Shown: positions 57,045 through 64,000 of the stretch, piece by piece
Layout of the letters: each line of letters begins with the position of its first letter
Numbering within the stretch: position 1 is the first letter of the stretch
Assembly (NCBI RefSeq): GCF_001885945.1
Contig: NZ_JXKQ01000002.1
Coordinates: 248,001 to 312,000 of the forward strand
DNA from: Enterococcus hermanniensis
GTDB lineage: Bacteria > Bacillota > Bacilli > Lactobacillales > Enterococcaceae
DNA length: 64,000 nucleotides
Reading direction: 5' to 3'
Made by a program: the position numbers and the translations under genes
Notes under the pieces: generated by a model
Seen by the model: the letters and a program-made list of their open reading frames with translations, nothing else
What the model was told of the DNA's origin: nothing
Database searches by the model: none

Positions 57045-58009
57045 GCCATTGAAACCTCCCGTTTTACTTTTTCAATGTATTTTTGTGCCGAAAATGCAGC
57101 GATCGCACCATCACCAGAAGCAGTTACTACTTGACGTAATACCTTAGGGCGCATATCACCTGCTGCAAAAACACCCGGTATTGGTGTAGACATTGTTTCA
57201 TCTGTAGTCATATATCCATAGTCATTCAATGGTACTTTTCCTTCATAAAGTTTCGTACTTGGAACATTTCCAATAAAAACAAAAATACCAAATAATCCAT
57301 CGTCTTCATCGGCTTCAATTCGTGTTACTTCGCCTGATTTTGTATTTCGGATGGTCATCGCTTCTACCATGCCATCACCTTCAATACTTTCTACGATAGA
57401 ATCAAAGATATAATCGATTTTATTGTTTGCCATGGCTTGTTCTATCGCAATAGCATCTGCAGTCAGTTCACTGAGGTTTTGGATAATCGTAACTTTACGA
57501 GCAAATGTCGTGATGAACATCGCTTCTTCAACTGCAGAGTTTCCTCCGCCGATAACATAAACTTCCAGATCTTCAAAGAAAGCACCATCGCAAGTCGCAC
57601 AGTAAGAAACCCCTTTTCCAACCAACTCACGTTCTCCTGGACAGCCAATCTCTCTTGGAAAAGCACCATTCGCACAAATGATAGCGGACGCTTCATAGAC
57701 CGATCCATCATTACAAGTTACCTTTTTGACCGTCCCTTCAATTGCTAAATCAATCACTTCTTTTCGTAATTGGATTTCTACTCCAAATTGTTCGGCTTGT
57801 TCTGCCATTCTTTGGATCAACTCCGGACCTGAAGTTTCTTGTTCAGTCAGTTTGATTGATCCTGGAAAATTAGCAATTTCATGTGTTGAAACGATCTGTC
57901 CACCTAACTTGGTTTTTTCTAAAAGTAATACGTTTAGTCGTGCTCTAGCATTATAAATAGCTGCTGTTAAACCGGCGGGGCCTCCACCAATAATAATCAC
58001 ATCGTACAT
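57041..58009 (-). CDS. trxB: Thioredoxin reductase of the glycine reductase operon
   Basis: FAD enzyme passing NAD(P)H electrons to the adjacent thioredoxin. FAD-binding GGGPAGLTAAIYNAR at the N-terminus, redox pair Cys137-Ala-Thr-Cys140 in SYCATCDGAFF, NAD(P)-binding VIGGGNSAVEEA and C-terminal GVFAAGDMRPK. 322 residues. AAGGAG precedes the ATG. Genomes normally hold another housekeeping trxB; this copy is tied to the operon. Confidence 0.93.
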   Translation of the reverse strand: MYDVIIIGGGPAGLTAAIYNARARLNVLLLEKTKLGGQIVSTHEIANFPGSIKLTEQETSGPELIQRMAEQAEQFGVEIQLRKEVIDLAIEGTVKKVTCNDGSVYEASAIICANGAFPREIGCPGERELVGKGVSYCATCDGAFFEDLEVYVIGGGNSAVEEAMFITTFARKVTIIQNLSELTADAIAIEQAMANNKIDYIFDSIVESIEGDGMVEAMTIRNTKSGEVTRIEADEDDGLFGIFVFIGNVPSTKLYEGKVPLNDYGYMTTDETMSTPIPGVFAAGDMRPKVLRQVVTASGDGAIAAFSAQKYIEKVKREVSMA

Positions 58010-58077
58010 TTTTTTCGCTCCTTTTTTGAACCAGATTCATTTTATTTTTGTAGGAACTTCAATAAGCTAGATAACAA

Positions 58078-58109
58078 TTTCGCCTGAACAAAACTTGTTC
58101 AAGCAGAAA
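58078..58109 (-). other. Intercistronic hairpin between grdB and trxB
   Basis: TTTCTGCTTGAACA pairs with TGTTCAGGCGAAA around a short loop, with no following T-run. It lies 3 bases past the grdB stop. Probably an mRNA processing or stability element rather than a terminator. Confidence 0.55.
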
Positions 58110-58111
58110 TA

Positions 58112-59413
58112 CTATTCAAATACAGTCTGATTATCCACCGGTATTGTCATCGCATTCAGCGCTTTTGCAACGATACTACGACGAAGTTTTTTCTCCTCTT
58201 CCAAACTAAGATTAGGATTTCCTAATGGATGAGGAATCGCGATTGCTGGAACAATTCGATTTGCGCCAACTGTTTGTGAGATCGGAACGACTGTACAAAT
58301 ATGAATGACAGTCAAGCCTGTTTTTTCAATTTCTTTTACCATCGTTGCACCGCAACGTGTACAGGTTCCTCAGGTAGAAGTCAAAATCACTGCATCGACT
58401 CCATCTGCTAGTAATTTTTGTGCAATTTCTGCCGCATATTTTTTGGCGTTCGCAACTGCTGTCCCATTTCCTACTGTAGTATAGAAAAAATTATGCAAGC
58501 TTCCAATCACACCTGTTCGTTCCATTTCTCTTACTATATCTAAAGGTAATACTCGGTTGGGGTCTTGATTTATATAGACAGGATCATACCCGCCATGAGC
58601 CGTTTCATAATCAGTTTCTGCAAATTTATCTAGCGATTCAATTGGATACATGCCATATTTTGATGCGCTACTAGATTCAATTCGATCTGGATTTCCTTTG
58701 GGAACGATACCACCCGAAGTTACCAAAGTAATTTTTACTTTTGATAAATCATTGATAGCATTTGCTGGCGCTACATTATCAAATTCTGGCATTGGATATT
58801 CGGTCATAAATTCTTCGTCCTTCAATTTATGCAACAGCATATCCACAGCTCGTTCAGAACCCCGGCTTTTCGCTTGAAAATTTTTACGATAGCGAATAAA
58901 GTAGCTATCCTTTTCCGGTGAGACACTCTCTCCATTTAACAACTTCAATGCTAATCGTGCTAAAATCGGGACAGCTTTTCGCATTCCTGCTGCGCTGTTT
59001 CTTGTAGGGGCTATATAAGCTCCCTTCTTATACATCTCTACACCAGGATTTTCTTCATACATCCCAGTAACAGCCGTAATTTTTAATTCTGACATAACTG
59101 CCTGAGCAACTTCGCCACAGGCAATCCCATAGCGACCAGCATTAAAGGCTGGACCAGCGATCACAATATCTGGATTGAATTGTTTAATTCGTTCTAAGAC
59201 ATCTGCTTTGGCACTATCCAAATTTTCATTGAAAAAACTATCGCCGCAAACGACAGTACCGACGATTTCGGCTTCCTCACCAAATGAATTCATAAAAGCA
59301 AGTCCTGGCCCTACTACTTTTTCTTTAGAGAATGGTCGAATGTCCGCTTTTTCTTCACCACCAATTCCAGCATAGAATTGATTGATATAGTGAACAACTC
59401 TATATTTAGTCAT
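58112..59413 (-). CDS. grdB: Glycine reductase component B, selenoprotein subunit gamma (GrdB)
   Basis: Substrate-binding subunit that, with processed GrdE, activates glycine through a Schiff base and transfers the carboxymethyl group to GrdA. 433 residues when the in-frame TGA at 58370-58372 is read as selenocysteine (Sec348). The context VILTST-Sec-GTCTRCGATM is the conserved GrdB active site. A perfect CGTTGC-GGT-GCAACG hairpin begins 13 bases after the TGA and is a plausible SECIS. Read as a stop, it would split the gene into 347 and 76 residues, with no ribosome-binding site for the second part. N-terminus matches GrdB, not sarcosine (GrdF) or betaine (GrdH) forms, though that call is by memory of the families. 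Confidence 0.93.
58343..58357 (-). promoter_or_regulatory. Candidate SECIS hairpin of grdB
   Basis: RNA stem CGUUGC/GCAACG with GGU loop; the loop lies 19-21 bases after the UGA, inside the 16-37-base window known for bacterial SECIS elements, and begins with G. SelB is expected to bind here. Confidence 0.65.
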
Positions 59414-59430
59414 AAGACACTTCCTTACAA

Positions 59431-59904
59431 TTAATATTTGGCGTATTGATTCCTCATTTCAGAAACTTCTTCAATGATGTCGTCAACATCTAAAACCATT
59501 TTCATCATGCCGATTTGCTCTTCAAAAACATCTGCAGCAACAGCTGCTTTAAATTCTGGCTCTACAGCGTGATATACAGCTAAACCTAGCTGTTCATTGG
59601 TTAATGGACCGGCAAACGTAGGATCGCCATTCGTTACAGTTTCTGCCGCTAATCCTGCTGCTTCTCCTTCAGCAGCTCCAATAAGAATAACGACATTTTC
59701 TGCGCCAAATGTATTTGCAGCTTCTTTTACTCTACGTTGATTTTCTAAGTCCATTGCACCAGCGGCCGTTCAGACAAAACATTCTGTTGACGAGAATATT
59801 ACGTCAGCTCCAGTTCCGGCAATACAAGCTTCGATTGCCTGCCCTGGAATACCATCACGGTCGCCGATCACTAAGACTTTTTTATTGTTTAATTCTAAAG
59901 TCAT
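59431..59904 (-). CDS. grdA: Glycine reductase component A, selenoprotein GrdA
   Basis: Small selenoprotein that carries the carboxymethyl group as a selenoether and is re-reduced by thioredoxin. TGA at 59770-59772 is Sec45 in the invariant context ECFV[14 protein letters not shown]. Total 157 residues, the family length. Start ATG (59904) follows GGGAGG. Treated as a stop, the TGA would leave a 107-residue fragment from an internal ATG. C-terminal part ([20 protein letters not shown]) matches GrdA. Sits 17 bases before grdB and 27 after grdE. Confidence 0.95.
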
Positions 59905-59931
59905 TAGTTGTTCCTCCCTATTTTTTTATTA

Positions 59932-61218
59932 TTAAATGCCTTTTGCTGACATTTTATTAAAACCAAGTTCATTTGTTGCACCGGTGATTGCCTGAATTTC
60001 AACTTCAATCGATCCATCCTCTTTCAAGCTGCCATCAAAGCCGCCCGCAATAACATCGACATCATCTAGTTGCCCAATCAATCGCTCCATCTTCGGTAAT
60101 CGGATCGTTTCATTTGCATTTCCGCCGGTCACAACAGCAGTTGCTAATTTATCTGCATCGGCTAGTGACTGGCTAGCGCCATCTCTACCAGCGTATTCAT
60201 CCGTAACGATAACTGTTTTGATTCCTTTTTCTTCAACTTTTTTACAATTCATAATTAGATCAGTATCAGGATTTCCAAATCCTTCTTGCGAAATAATGAC
60301 ACCATCTAATCCTAAATATTCACTTAATTTTGCGACAAAGTCACTTGAACGATGTTTATCTTGTAAATAGACCGTTTCATTTGTAACGATCACACCTAAG
60401 AAATTTAATTCTTTTCCATGTTTCTTATACAAATCAGCGATCACTGGATTATTTAAATGATGATAGGTCGTGTTTTTATCGCAAGCAGAAACACAGTTTC
60501 CACTAATGATCGCTCCATCCATCACTTCTGTTGGATATAAAATCGTCGGAACAATATGTTTAGCATCAGTACCATAGACATAGGTATCATGAAGCAATCC
60601 TTGCGTTTGTAACATATAGACATAACCCACTTTGGGCAACTTAGGATATTGTTGGATCTGTTCTAACAATGGTAACGTTTCAAATATATCGATCTTATCA
60701 GGCTCGACATTTTCACCAAATTTGCCAATATAATCCGCTACTTTTAATCCGGCAAAGCGGACTGCTTCTTCATACAAATGTGGAGATAATCCATCTTGAG
60801 GTTTTAAGACTAAACAAATCTCAATCAATTGAGAAAAAGGCGTTAATTCAGAGCCCGGACCTTGCATATCGACGATTCCTTCTTGAAAACCCACAATTTT
60901 CCCAACCGTCATCACGCCACAGCCTTTTAAAGCATGAGTCCGACCGCTTCCGACAATATCTACTTTATTTATTACTCCTGGAAATATCCCCATAGATGAA
61001 TCAACTTTACATCTTGGTTCGATCACATCCTTGACTGGTGTAATCCGGATGCTTTCCCCAGGAATAGCAATTTCAATCTCACAACTCTTTAAGCGGTCAT
61101 CTGACAAAACTAATTCTTTGATTTTGGCTGGATCAATAAACAATATTCCTTTTTCAATTTTCTCTTTTTGAGACAAAACAACCTTTTTGATCTCAATAGT
61201 TCCAAGTTCAAGTTTCAT
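59932..61218 (-). CDS. grdE: Glycine reductase component B proprotein (GrdE)
   Basis: Proprotein cleaved autocatalytically into two subunits, with a pyruvoyl group formed at the new N-terminus from Cys242 in the motif GN-CVSACDK; that pyruvoyl binds the amino group of glycine. 428 residues, with the cleavage site at Asn241-Cys242, the same position I know for the clostridial protein. CDKNTTYHHLNNPVI and GFGNPDTDLIMNC are family-specific. GAGGTG precedes the ATG. Follows grdX by 46 bases. Confidence 0.95.
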   Translation of the reverse strand: MKLELGTIEIKKVVLSQKEKIEKGILFIDPAKIKELVLSDDRLKSCEIEIAIPGESIRITPVKDVIEPRCKVDSSMGIFPGVINKVDIVGSGRTHALKGCGVMTVGKIVGFQEGIVDMQGPGSELTPFSQLIEICLVLKPQDGLSPHLYEEAVRFAGLKVADYIGKFGENVEPDKIDIFETLPLLEQIQQYPKLPKVGYVYMLQTQGLLHDTYVYGTDAKHIVPTILYPTEVMDGAIISGNCVSACDKNTTYHHLNNPVIADLYKKHGKELNFLGVIVTNETVYLQDKHRSSDFVAKLSEYLGLDGVIISQEGFGNPDTDLIMNCKKVEEKGIKTVIVTDEYAGRDGASQSLADADKLATAVVTGGNANETIRLPKMERLIGQLDDVDVIAGGFDGSLKEDGSIEVEIQAITGATNELGFNKMSAKGI

Positions 61219-61264
61219 TCATTCACCTCAGTTCTAGTTAGTCGAAAGTCATTGAGCACTTAAA

Positions 61265-61645
61265 TCATCCCCCCATTCTGCTCAACGTACTTTGTGCAAT
61301 ATAAAAGTCTACAAAAGCAAAATCATGCAGTACGCCTAAAGACCAATCAGGTCGCTGCTTAGTTTTAATAAATTTTTCGTAGACAGCTATTGCAGATTCA
61401 ATATATTCTAAACTCTCGATATGGATAGATTGAGAGTTGGTCTCTAACATAAAAATAGTTTTGTAGTAAGTCTCGTTGGGTTTGATACTTCCACTCAAAG
61501 GATGGGATAATAAAGAACTATATTCATTGATAATAGATTTCTTTGTGGCTTCCAGTACAGCTCCATATGAGTCGTTGATAAAATATATGTTAGTACTTGG
61601 ATTGAATTTTTCTTTTACCATTGGATTATTTGTGATGACAAACAC
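61265..61645 (-). CDS. grdX: GrdX family protein
   Basis: 126-residue protein with FVITNNPMVKEKF at the start and HPLSGSIKPNETYYKTI in the middle, both typical of GrdX, a protein of unknown function found only at the head of glycine/sarcosine/betaine reductase operons. Start is GTG after AAAAGGCGG. It is the first gene downstream of the glycine riboswitch. Its role might be assembly or regulation; no evidence here decides. Confidence 0.88.
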   Translation of the reverse strand: MFVITNNPMVKEKFNPSTNIYFINDSYGAVLEATKKSIINEYSSLLSHPLSGSIKPNETYYKTIFMLETNSQSIHIESLEYIESAIAVYEKFIKTKQRPDWSLGVLHDFAFVDFYIAQSTLSRMGG

Positions 61646-61724
61646 TTCTCTACCGCCTTTTCAATTGTTACCAAATTCACATAAGAGCATTGATTTTAAA
61701 ATAGAAATTTTAAACATAGTTAAA

Positions 61725-61751
61725 GGGCAACAACATATTTTGCTGTTGCCC
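61725..61751 (-). terminator. Terminator-like hairpin of the glycine riboswitch
   Basis: GGGCAACAGC pairs with GTTGTTGCCC around AAAATAT, followed by TTT. Its 5' arm shares the GGG of the last aptamer strand, so the two structures exclude each other. The following U-run is short, so intrinsic strength may be modest. Confidence 0.65.
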
Positions 61752-61918
61752 CTGTCACTAACCTGAGAGATTCACCTTTTTGAGGCTTGCTCCATCGGTG
61801 CATTACTGCTCTTCAGAGGTTCATATGATTACGGTCCATTTACCTGAGATGTTCATTATAGAGTTAGCGTACTTTATAACTTATACCTTCGGTGACAGAA
61901 TTTCTGCGCTCTCCCGCA
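61749..61918 (-). promoter_or_regulatory. Tandem glycine riboswitch (gcvT type)
   Basis: On the minus strand, aptamer 1 (about 61831-61918) shows GCGGGAGAG, CACCGAAGG and ATCTCAGGTAAATGGACC. Aptamer 2 (about 61749-61819) shows CCTCTGAAGAGC, GCACCGATGGAGCAA and TCTCTCAGG, ending GACAGGGG. These are the conserved blocks of the cooperative two-aptamer glycine riboswitch. P1 of aptamer 2 forms between CCTCTG and CAGGGG. Located upstream of grdX, it should sense the substrate of the operon. Confidence 0.93.
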
Positions 61919-61933
61919 ATCAGAAAAAATTAT

Positions 61934-61948
61934 TCGTAAACGTTTTCT
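61934..61948. promoter_or_regulatory. Candidate CcpA-binding (cre) site
   Basis: TCGTAAACGTTTTCT matches the cre consensus WTGNAANCGNWNNCW with one mismatch. It lies just upstream of the riboswitch, where the operon promoter should be, suggesting carbon catabolite control. Confidence 0.5.
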
Positions 61949-62165
61949 ATGATTTAAATGTTAGCAACTCCAAGAAATGATTACAAACCAACTTTTTTTT
62001 AATTTCTTAAGTAATTGAACTCCTAACTAATAAAAAATTAATTGCTTCAAAATAAAAACTTACTTTAAATAAATTTCTTGATTCACAAAATATAAAAATT
62101 AATTATTGTTTTTAAACAAATAAAAAAACTGATACCCAATTATCCGTGTATCAGTTTAACTACTA
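61949..62165. other. AT-rich region upstream of the glycine reductase operon
   Basis: About 215 bases of very AT-rich sequence with no gene. It should contain the operon promoter; a weak minus-strand pair TTGTAA with TAACAT at 17-base spacing is possible. The right end, next to the MarR stop, holds TTAAACTGATACACGG/CCGTGTATCAGTTTAA-like complementarity around 62120-62160 that may be the marR terminator. Confidence 0.4.
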
Positions 62166-62576
62166 TTATTGAATTTTTTTAAGTAATTTTTTCAGCTGAT
62201 ATTGCTCTTCCTTATCTAGTAAGTTTGTGACGTGATTATTTAGGTCAGCAAATATCTGTTGGATTTCTTTAGTCAATTCTAAACCTCGGCCTGTTAAAAA
62301 TAAATTTTTTTGGCGTTCATTATCTACTGGAATTTTACGTTCGATATAGTCTTTCTTTTCCAATACTTTCAAAATATTAGTAACCGTAGCATCCTGCTTA
62401 CCTAAATAATTGGCTAATTTTTTTTGGATCACACCCGGATTGAATCCAATATAATTTAACGTTCGTGCTTGATGAGCGGTTAAACCGATTTTCTTTAACC
62501 TTGTATCAATAAAATCCTGCTGCATCAAATTTACTAAATAAATATTTTCTGATAATGTATCTTGATTTGTTTTCAT
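62166..62576 (-). CDS. MarR family transcriptional regulator
   Basis: 136-residue winged-helix protein: dimerisation helices at both ends and a DNA-binding core LTAHQARTLNYIGFNPGVIQKKLANYLGKQDATVTNILKVLEKK (read as separate helices) with wing IPVDNERQK. Start ATG at 62576 follows AAAGGTGG; the frame opens earlier at 62660 without support. Divergent from the short-chain dehydrogenase, so it probably regulates it. No link to the glycine reductase operon is visible. Confidence 0.88.
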   Translation of the reverse strand: MKTNQDTLSENIYLVNLMQQDFIDTRLKKIGLTAHQARTLNYIGFNPGVIQKKLANYLGKQDATVTNILKVLEKKDYIERKIPVDNERQKNLFLTGRGLELTKEIQQIFADLNNHVTNLLDKEEQYQLKKLLKKIQ

Positions 62577-62722
62577 CGTAACCACCTTTCTTTTATCATA
62601 ACATAAGTAACTGCCATTTACTTTTATTTGCAACAGTTTAATTGACAAATTAATTTCCAAAGAGTATCATCTGTTTAAAGTTGTAACTACAAGTTTTATT
62701 TTTGGAAAGTTGGTAAAAATTT

Positions 62723-63424
62723 ATGGATAAAAGAATTGTTTTAATTACTGGAAGCAGTACGGGGTTAGGCCGCGCTACGGCTGTTCGCTTAAAAAAATTA
62801 GGTTATACTGTTTATATCACTTCAAGAACTGCAGAAAAAGTAGAAAAAGTGGCTAAAGAAATCGGTACTTCTTCCGTTGCTTTAGATGTAACAGACGAAA
62901 AATCGATCATTAAAGCCGTTGAATTAATCAAAGAAAAAGAAGGAAAAATCGATATCTTAATTAACAATGCTGGCATTCCTGGCGGTTTTAGTAAACCAGC
63001 AGAAATTGATGCTGCTGCAATGAAAAATGTATTTGATACGAATGTTTTCGGCTTAGTTTCTGTCACATATCACTTTTTGACACTTTTGGAAAAATCAAGT
63101 TTTCCAGTTATTGTCAATGTCAGCAGTGGCTTAGGTTCTTTTGGTCAAGTACAAAATCCTACTAAAATTGAATCAAAAGTTAATTCATTGGCATATAGTT
63201 CTTCTAAAGCGGCTGTCTCGATGCTTACAGTTCAGTATGCAAAAGGGTTACCAAATATCAAAATCAATGCAGTTGATCCCGGCCCAACAAATACTGGCGA
63301 AAACTTTAGTAACGGTATCCAAACGCTGGAGGAAGGCTCTGATGTTATTGTAGAATTAGCAACAATTGATCAAAATGGTCCAACTGGCTGCTTCTTTAAT
63401 CGTGAGGGTGTTATCCCTTGGTAA
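62723..63424 (+). CDS. Short-chain dehydrogenase/reductase
   Basis: Classical SDR of 233 residues: cofactor loop TGSSTGLGRA, structural NNAG, catalytic Ser in VNVSSGLG, and YSSSK with Tyr and Lys. The N-terminal loop and RTAEK after strand 2 favour NADP(H). Substrate unknown. The ribosome-binding site is weak (GGAAAG further upstream). Divergent from the MarR gene and ends at a bidirectional terminator. Confidence 0.9.
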   Translation: MDKRIVLITGSSTGLGRATAVRLKKLGYTVYITSRTAEKVEKVAKEIGTSSVALDVTDEKSIIKAVELIKEKEGKIDILINNAGIPGGFSKPAEIDAAAMKNVFDTNVFGLVSVTYHFLTLLEKSSFPVIVNVSSGLGSFGQVQNPTKIESKVNSLAYSSSKAAVSMLTVQYAKGLPNIKINAVDPGPTNTGENFSNGIQTLEEGSDVIVELATIDQNGPTGCFFNREGVIPW

Positions 63425-63430
63425 ACCAAT

Positions 63431-63469
63431 AAAAGACCAGAGAAATCGATTGATTTCTCTGGTCTTTTA
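63431..63469. terminator. Bidirectional terminator between SDR and PadR genes
   Basis: AAAAGACCAGAGAAATC/GATTTCTCTGGTCTTTT, a near-perfect 17-base stem between convergent genes. Confidence 0.88.
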
Positions 63470-63985
63470 TTGATATTCTGACAATTGTTCTTGAAACCAT
63501 TGTAAATTTACTTGATGATGACGTTTTGAATTCTCCATCATTTGAATAAACGGTTTCCGCAGATTGCCCGGATTCTTCAATGAATCTTCGATTAACCTAA
63601 TTTTCTCTTTTGTTTGTTCTATTTGGACTTCTAATAAATCAATCATATTCTCAGAAGTGATTTCCTCTGCAAAAAGCATGGGAGTGTAAAAAGAAAAAGT
63701 GATCACATCATTTTTATGACCGTATTTTAGAAACAGACGATCAAATTCTTGCTCCCCTTTTTCGGTAATCACATAACGATTTTTTTCTTTTTCTATAACT
63801 TCACTTGAAACATTTATTCTCTCTAACAAACTTTTTTCTTCTAATTGCTGCAAATTGTAATAAAAAGAACCTTTGGTAAAACGGACAAAATATTGGAAGT
63901 AATTAGCTTCCATATATGCCAGTAACTCATAACCATAAGACTCAGGTTTTTCTTTTAAAAGACCCAAAATCAATAACGGAATCAT
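63467..63985 (-). CDS. PadR family transcriptional regulator
   Basis: 172 residues. N-terminal PadR winged helix (IPLLILGLLKEKPESYGYELLAYME, then GSFYYNLQQLEEKSLLE) and a C-terminal PadR-type (Vir_act_alpha_C-like) helical domain for dimerisation. Start ATG at 63985 follows GGAG near the window edge. Target genes would lie to the right, outside the window, or include the gene itself. Confidence 0.88.
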   Translation of the reverse strand: MIPLLILGLLKEKPESYGYELLAYMEANYFQYFVRFTKGSFYYNLQQLEEKSLLERINVSSEVIEKEKNRYVITEKGEQEFDRLFLKYGHKNDVITFSFYTPMLFAEEITSENMIDLLEVQIEQTKEKIRLIEDSLKNPGNLRKPFIQMMENSKRHHQVNLQWFQEQLSEYQ

Positions 63986-64000
63986 TCGTTTGAAATCTCC

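Noticed and set aside
58112-59413. grdB as two separate genes or a pseudogene
   Set aside because: The interrupting TGA is at the family selenocysteine position and the flanks are intact; the second part has no ribosome-binding site.
59431-59754. A 107-residue protein starting at the internal ATG of grdA
   Set aside because: The real start is ATG 59904 with GGGAGG; the internal ATG has no such site and would lose the active selenocysteine.

Overview
The window is a low-GC Gram-positive chromosome segment, most likely from an Enterococcus species or a close relative in the Enterococcaceae. Reasons: MapZ (a cell-division protein of Lactobacillales), a dnaG-rpoD pair, the hrcA-grpE-dnaK-dnaJ heat-shock genes under CIRCE elements, an mprF gene, strong AGGAGG ribosome-binding sites, frequent TTG starts and protein sequences of enterococcal character. 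The species is not established from sequence alone.

Layout, almost all on the minus strand. 1-9.4 kb: topA (cut by the left edge), dprA, rnhB, rbgA, lepB, a CtpA-type protease, yozE, a YpmS/SGNH-hydrolase pair, degV and folA. 9.4-14.7 kb: an ABC-F ATPase, a MarR regulator with a histidine-rich tail and three GGTACC-centred operator-like sites, a conserved unknown, a thioesterase, cca and a MazG-like pyrophosphohydrolase. 15-24.6 kb: YitT (plus strand), ypiB, a TPR protein, a degenerate AroB-like protein, an EF-hand-bearing membrane protein, hup, der, rpsA, cmk and a LysM protein. 24.6-39 kb: recQ-ypbB divergent from ferredoxin, ribU under an FMN riboswitch, rluB-scpB-scpA-ribT-xerD, fur with Per/Fur-box-like operators, cvfB, mapZ carrying an added zinc ribbon, rpoD, dnaG and a lysozyme-like protein. 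39-42.5 kb: an alpha/beta hydrolase and mprF on the plus strand. 42.6-48.7 kb: dnaJ, dnaK, grpE, hrcA and hemW. 48.9-53.7 kb: an accessory area with a condensation-domain-like protein, a two-component system whose histidine kinase has an in-frame TAA, a membrane-protein gene with an in-frame TAG, and small membrane proteins.

The standout is 54.0-61.9 kb: a complete glycine reductase operon, grdX-grdE-grdA-grdB-trxB-trxA-grdC-grdD. Both selenoprotein genes carry in-frame TGA (Sec45 in GrdA, Sec348 in GrdB), so naive gene calling breaks them. A tandem glycine riboswitch precedes the operon; the last strand of its second P1 helix overlaps a terminator-like hairpin, which predicts a glycine-activated switch. 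A one-mismatch CcpA (cre) site lies next to it. Together the genes should reduce glycine to acetyl phosphate and ammonia with electrons from NAD(P)H through TrxB/TrxA, giving ATP through acetate kinase. This Stickland-type selenium metabolism is classically clostridial and unusual for a lactic acid bacterium. The required selA/selB/selC/selD genes are not in the window.

62.1-64 kb: a MarR regulator divergent from a short-chain dehydrogenase, then a PadR regulator.
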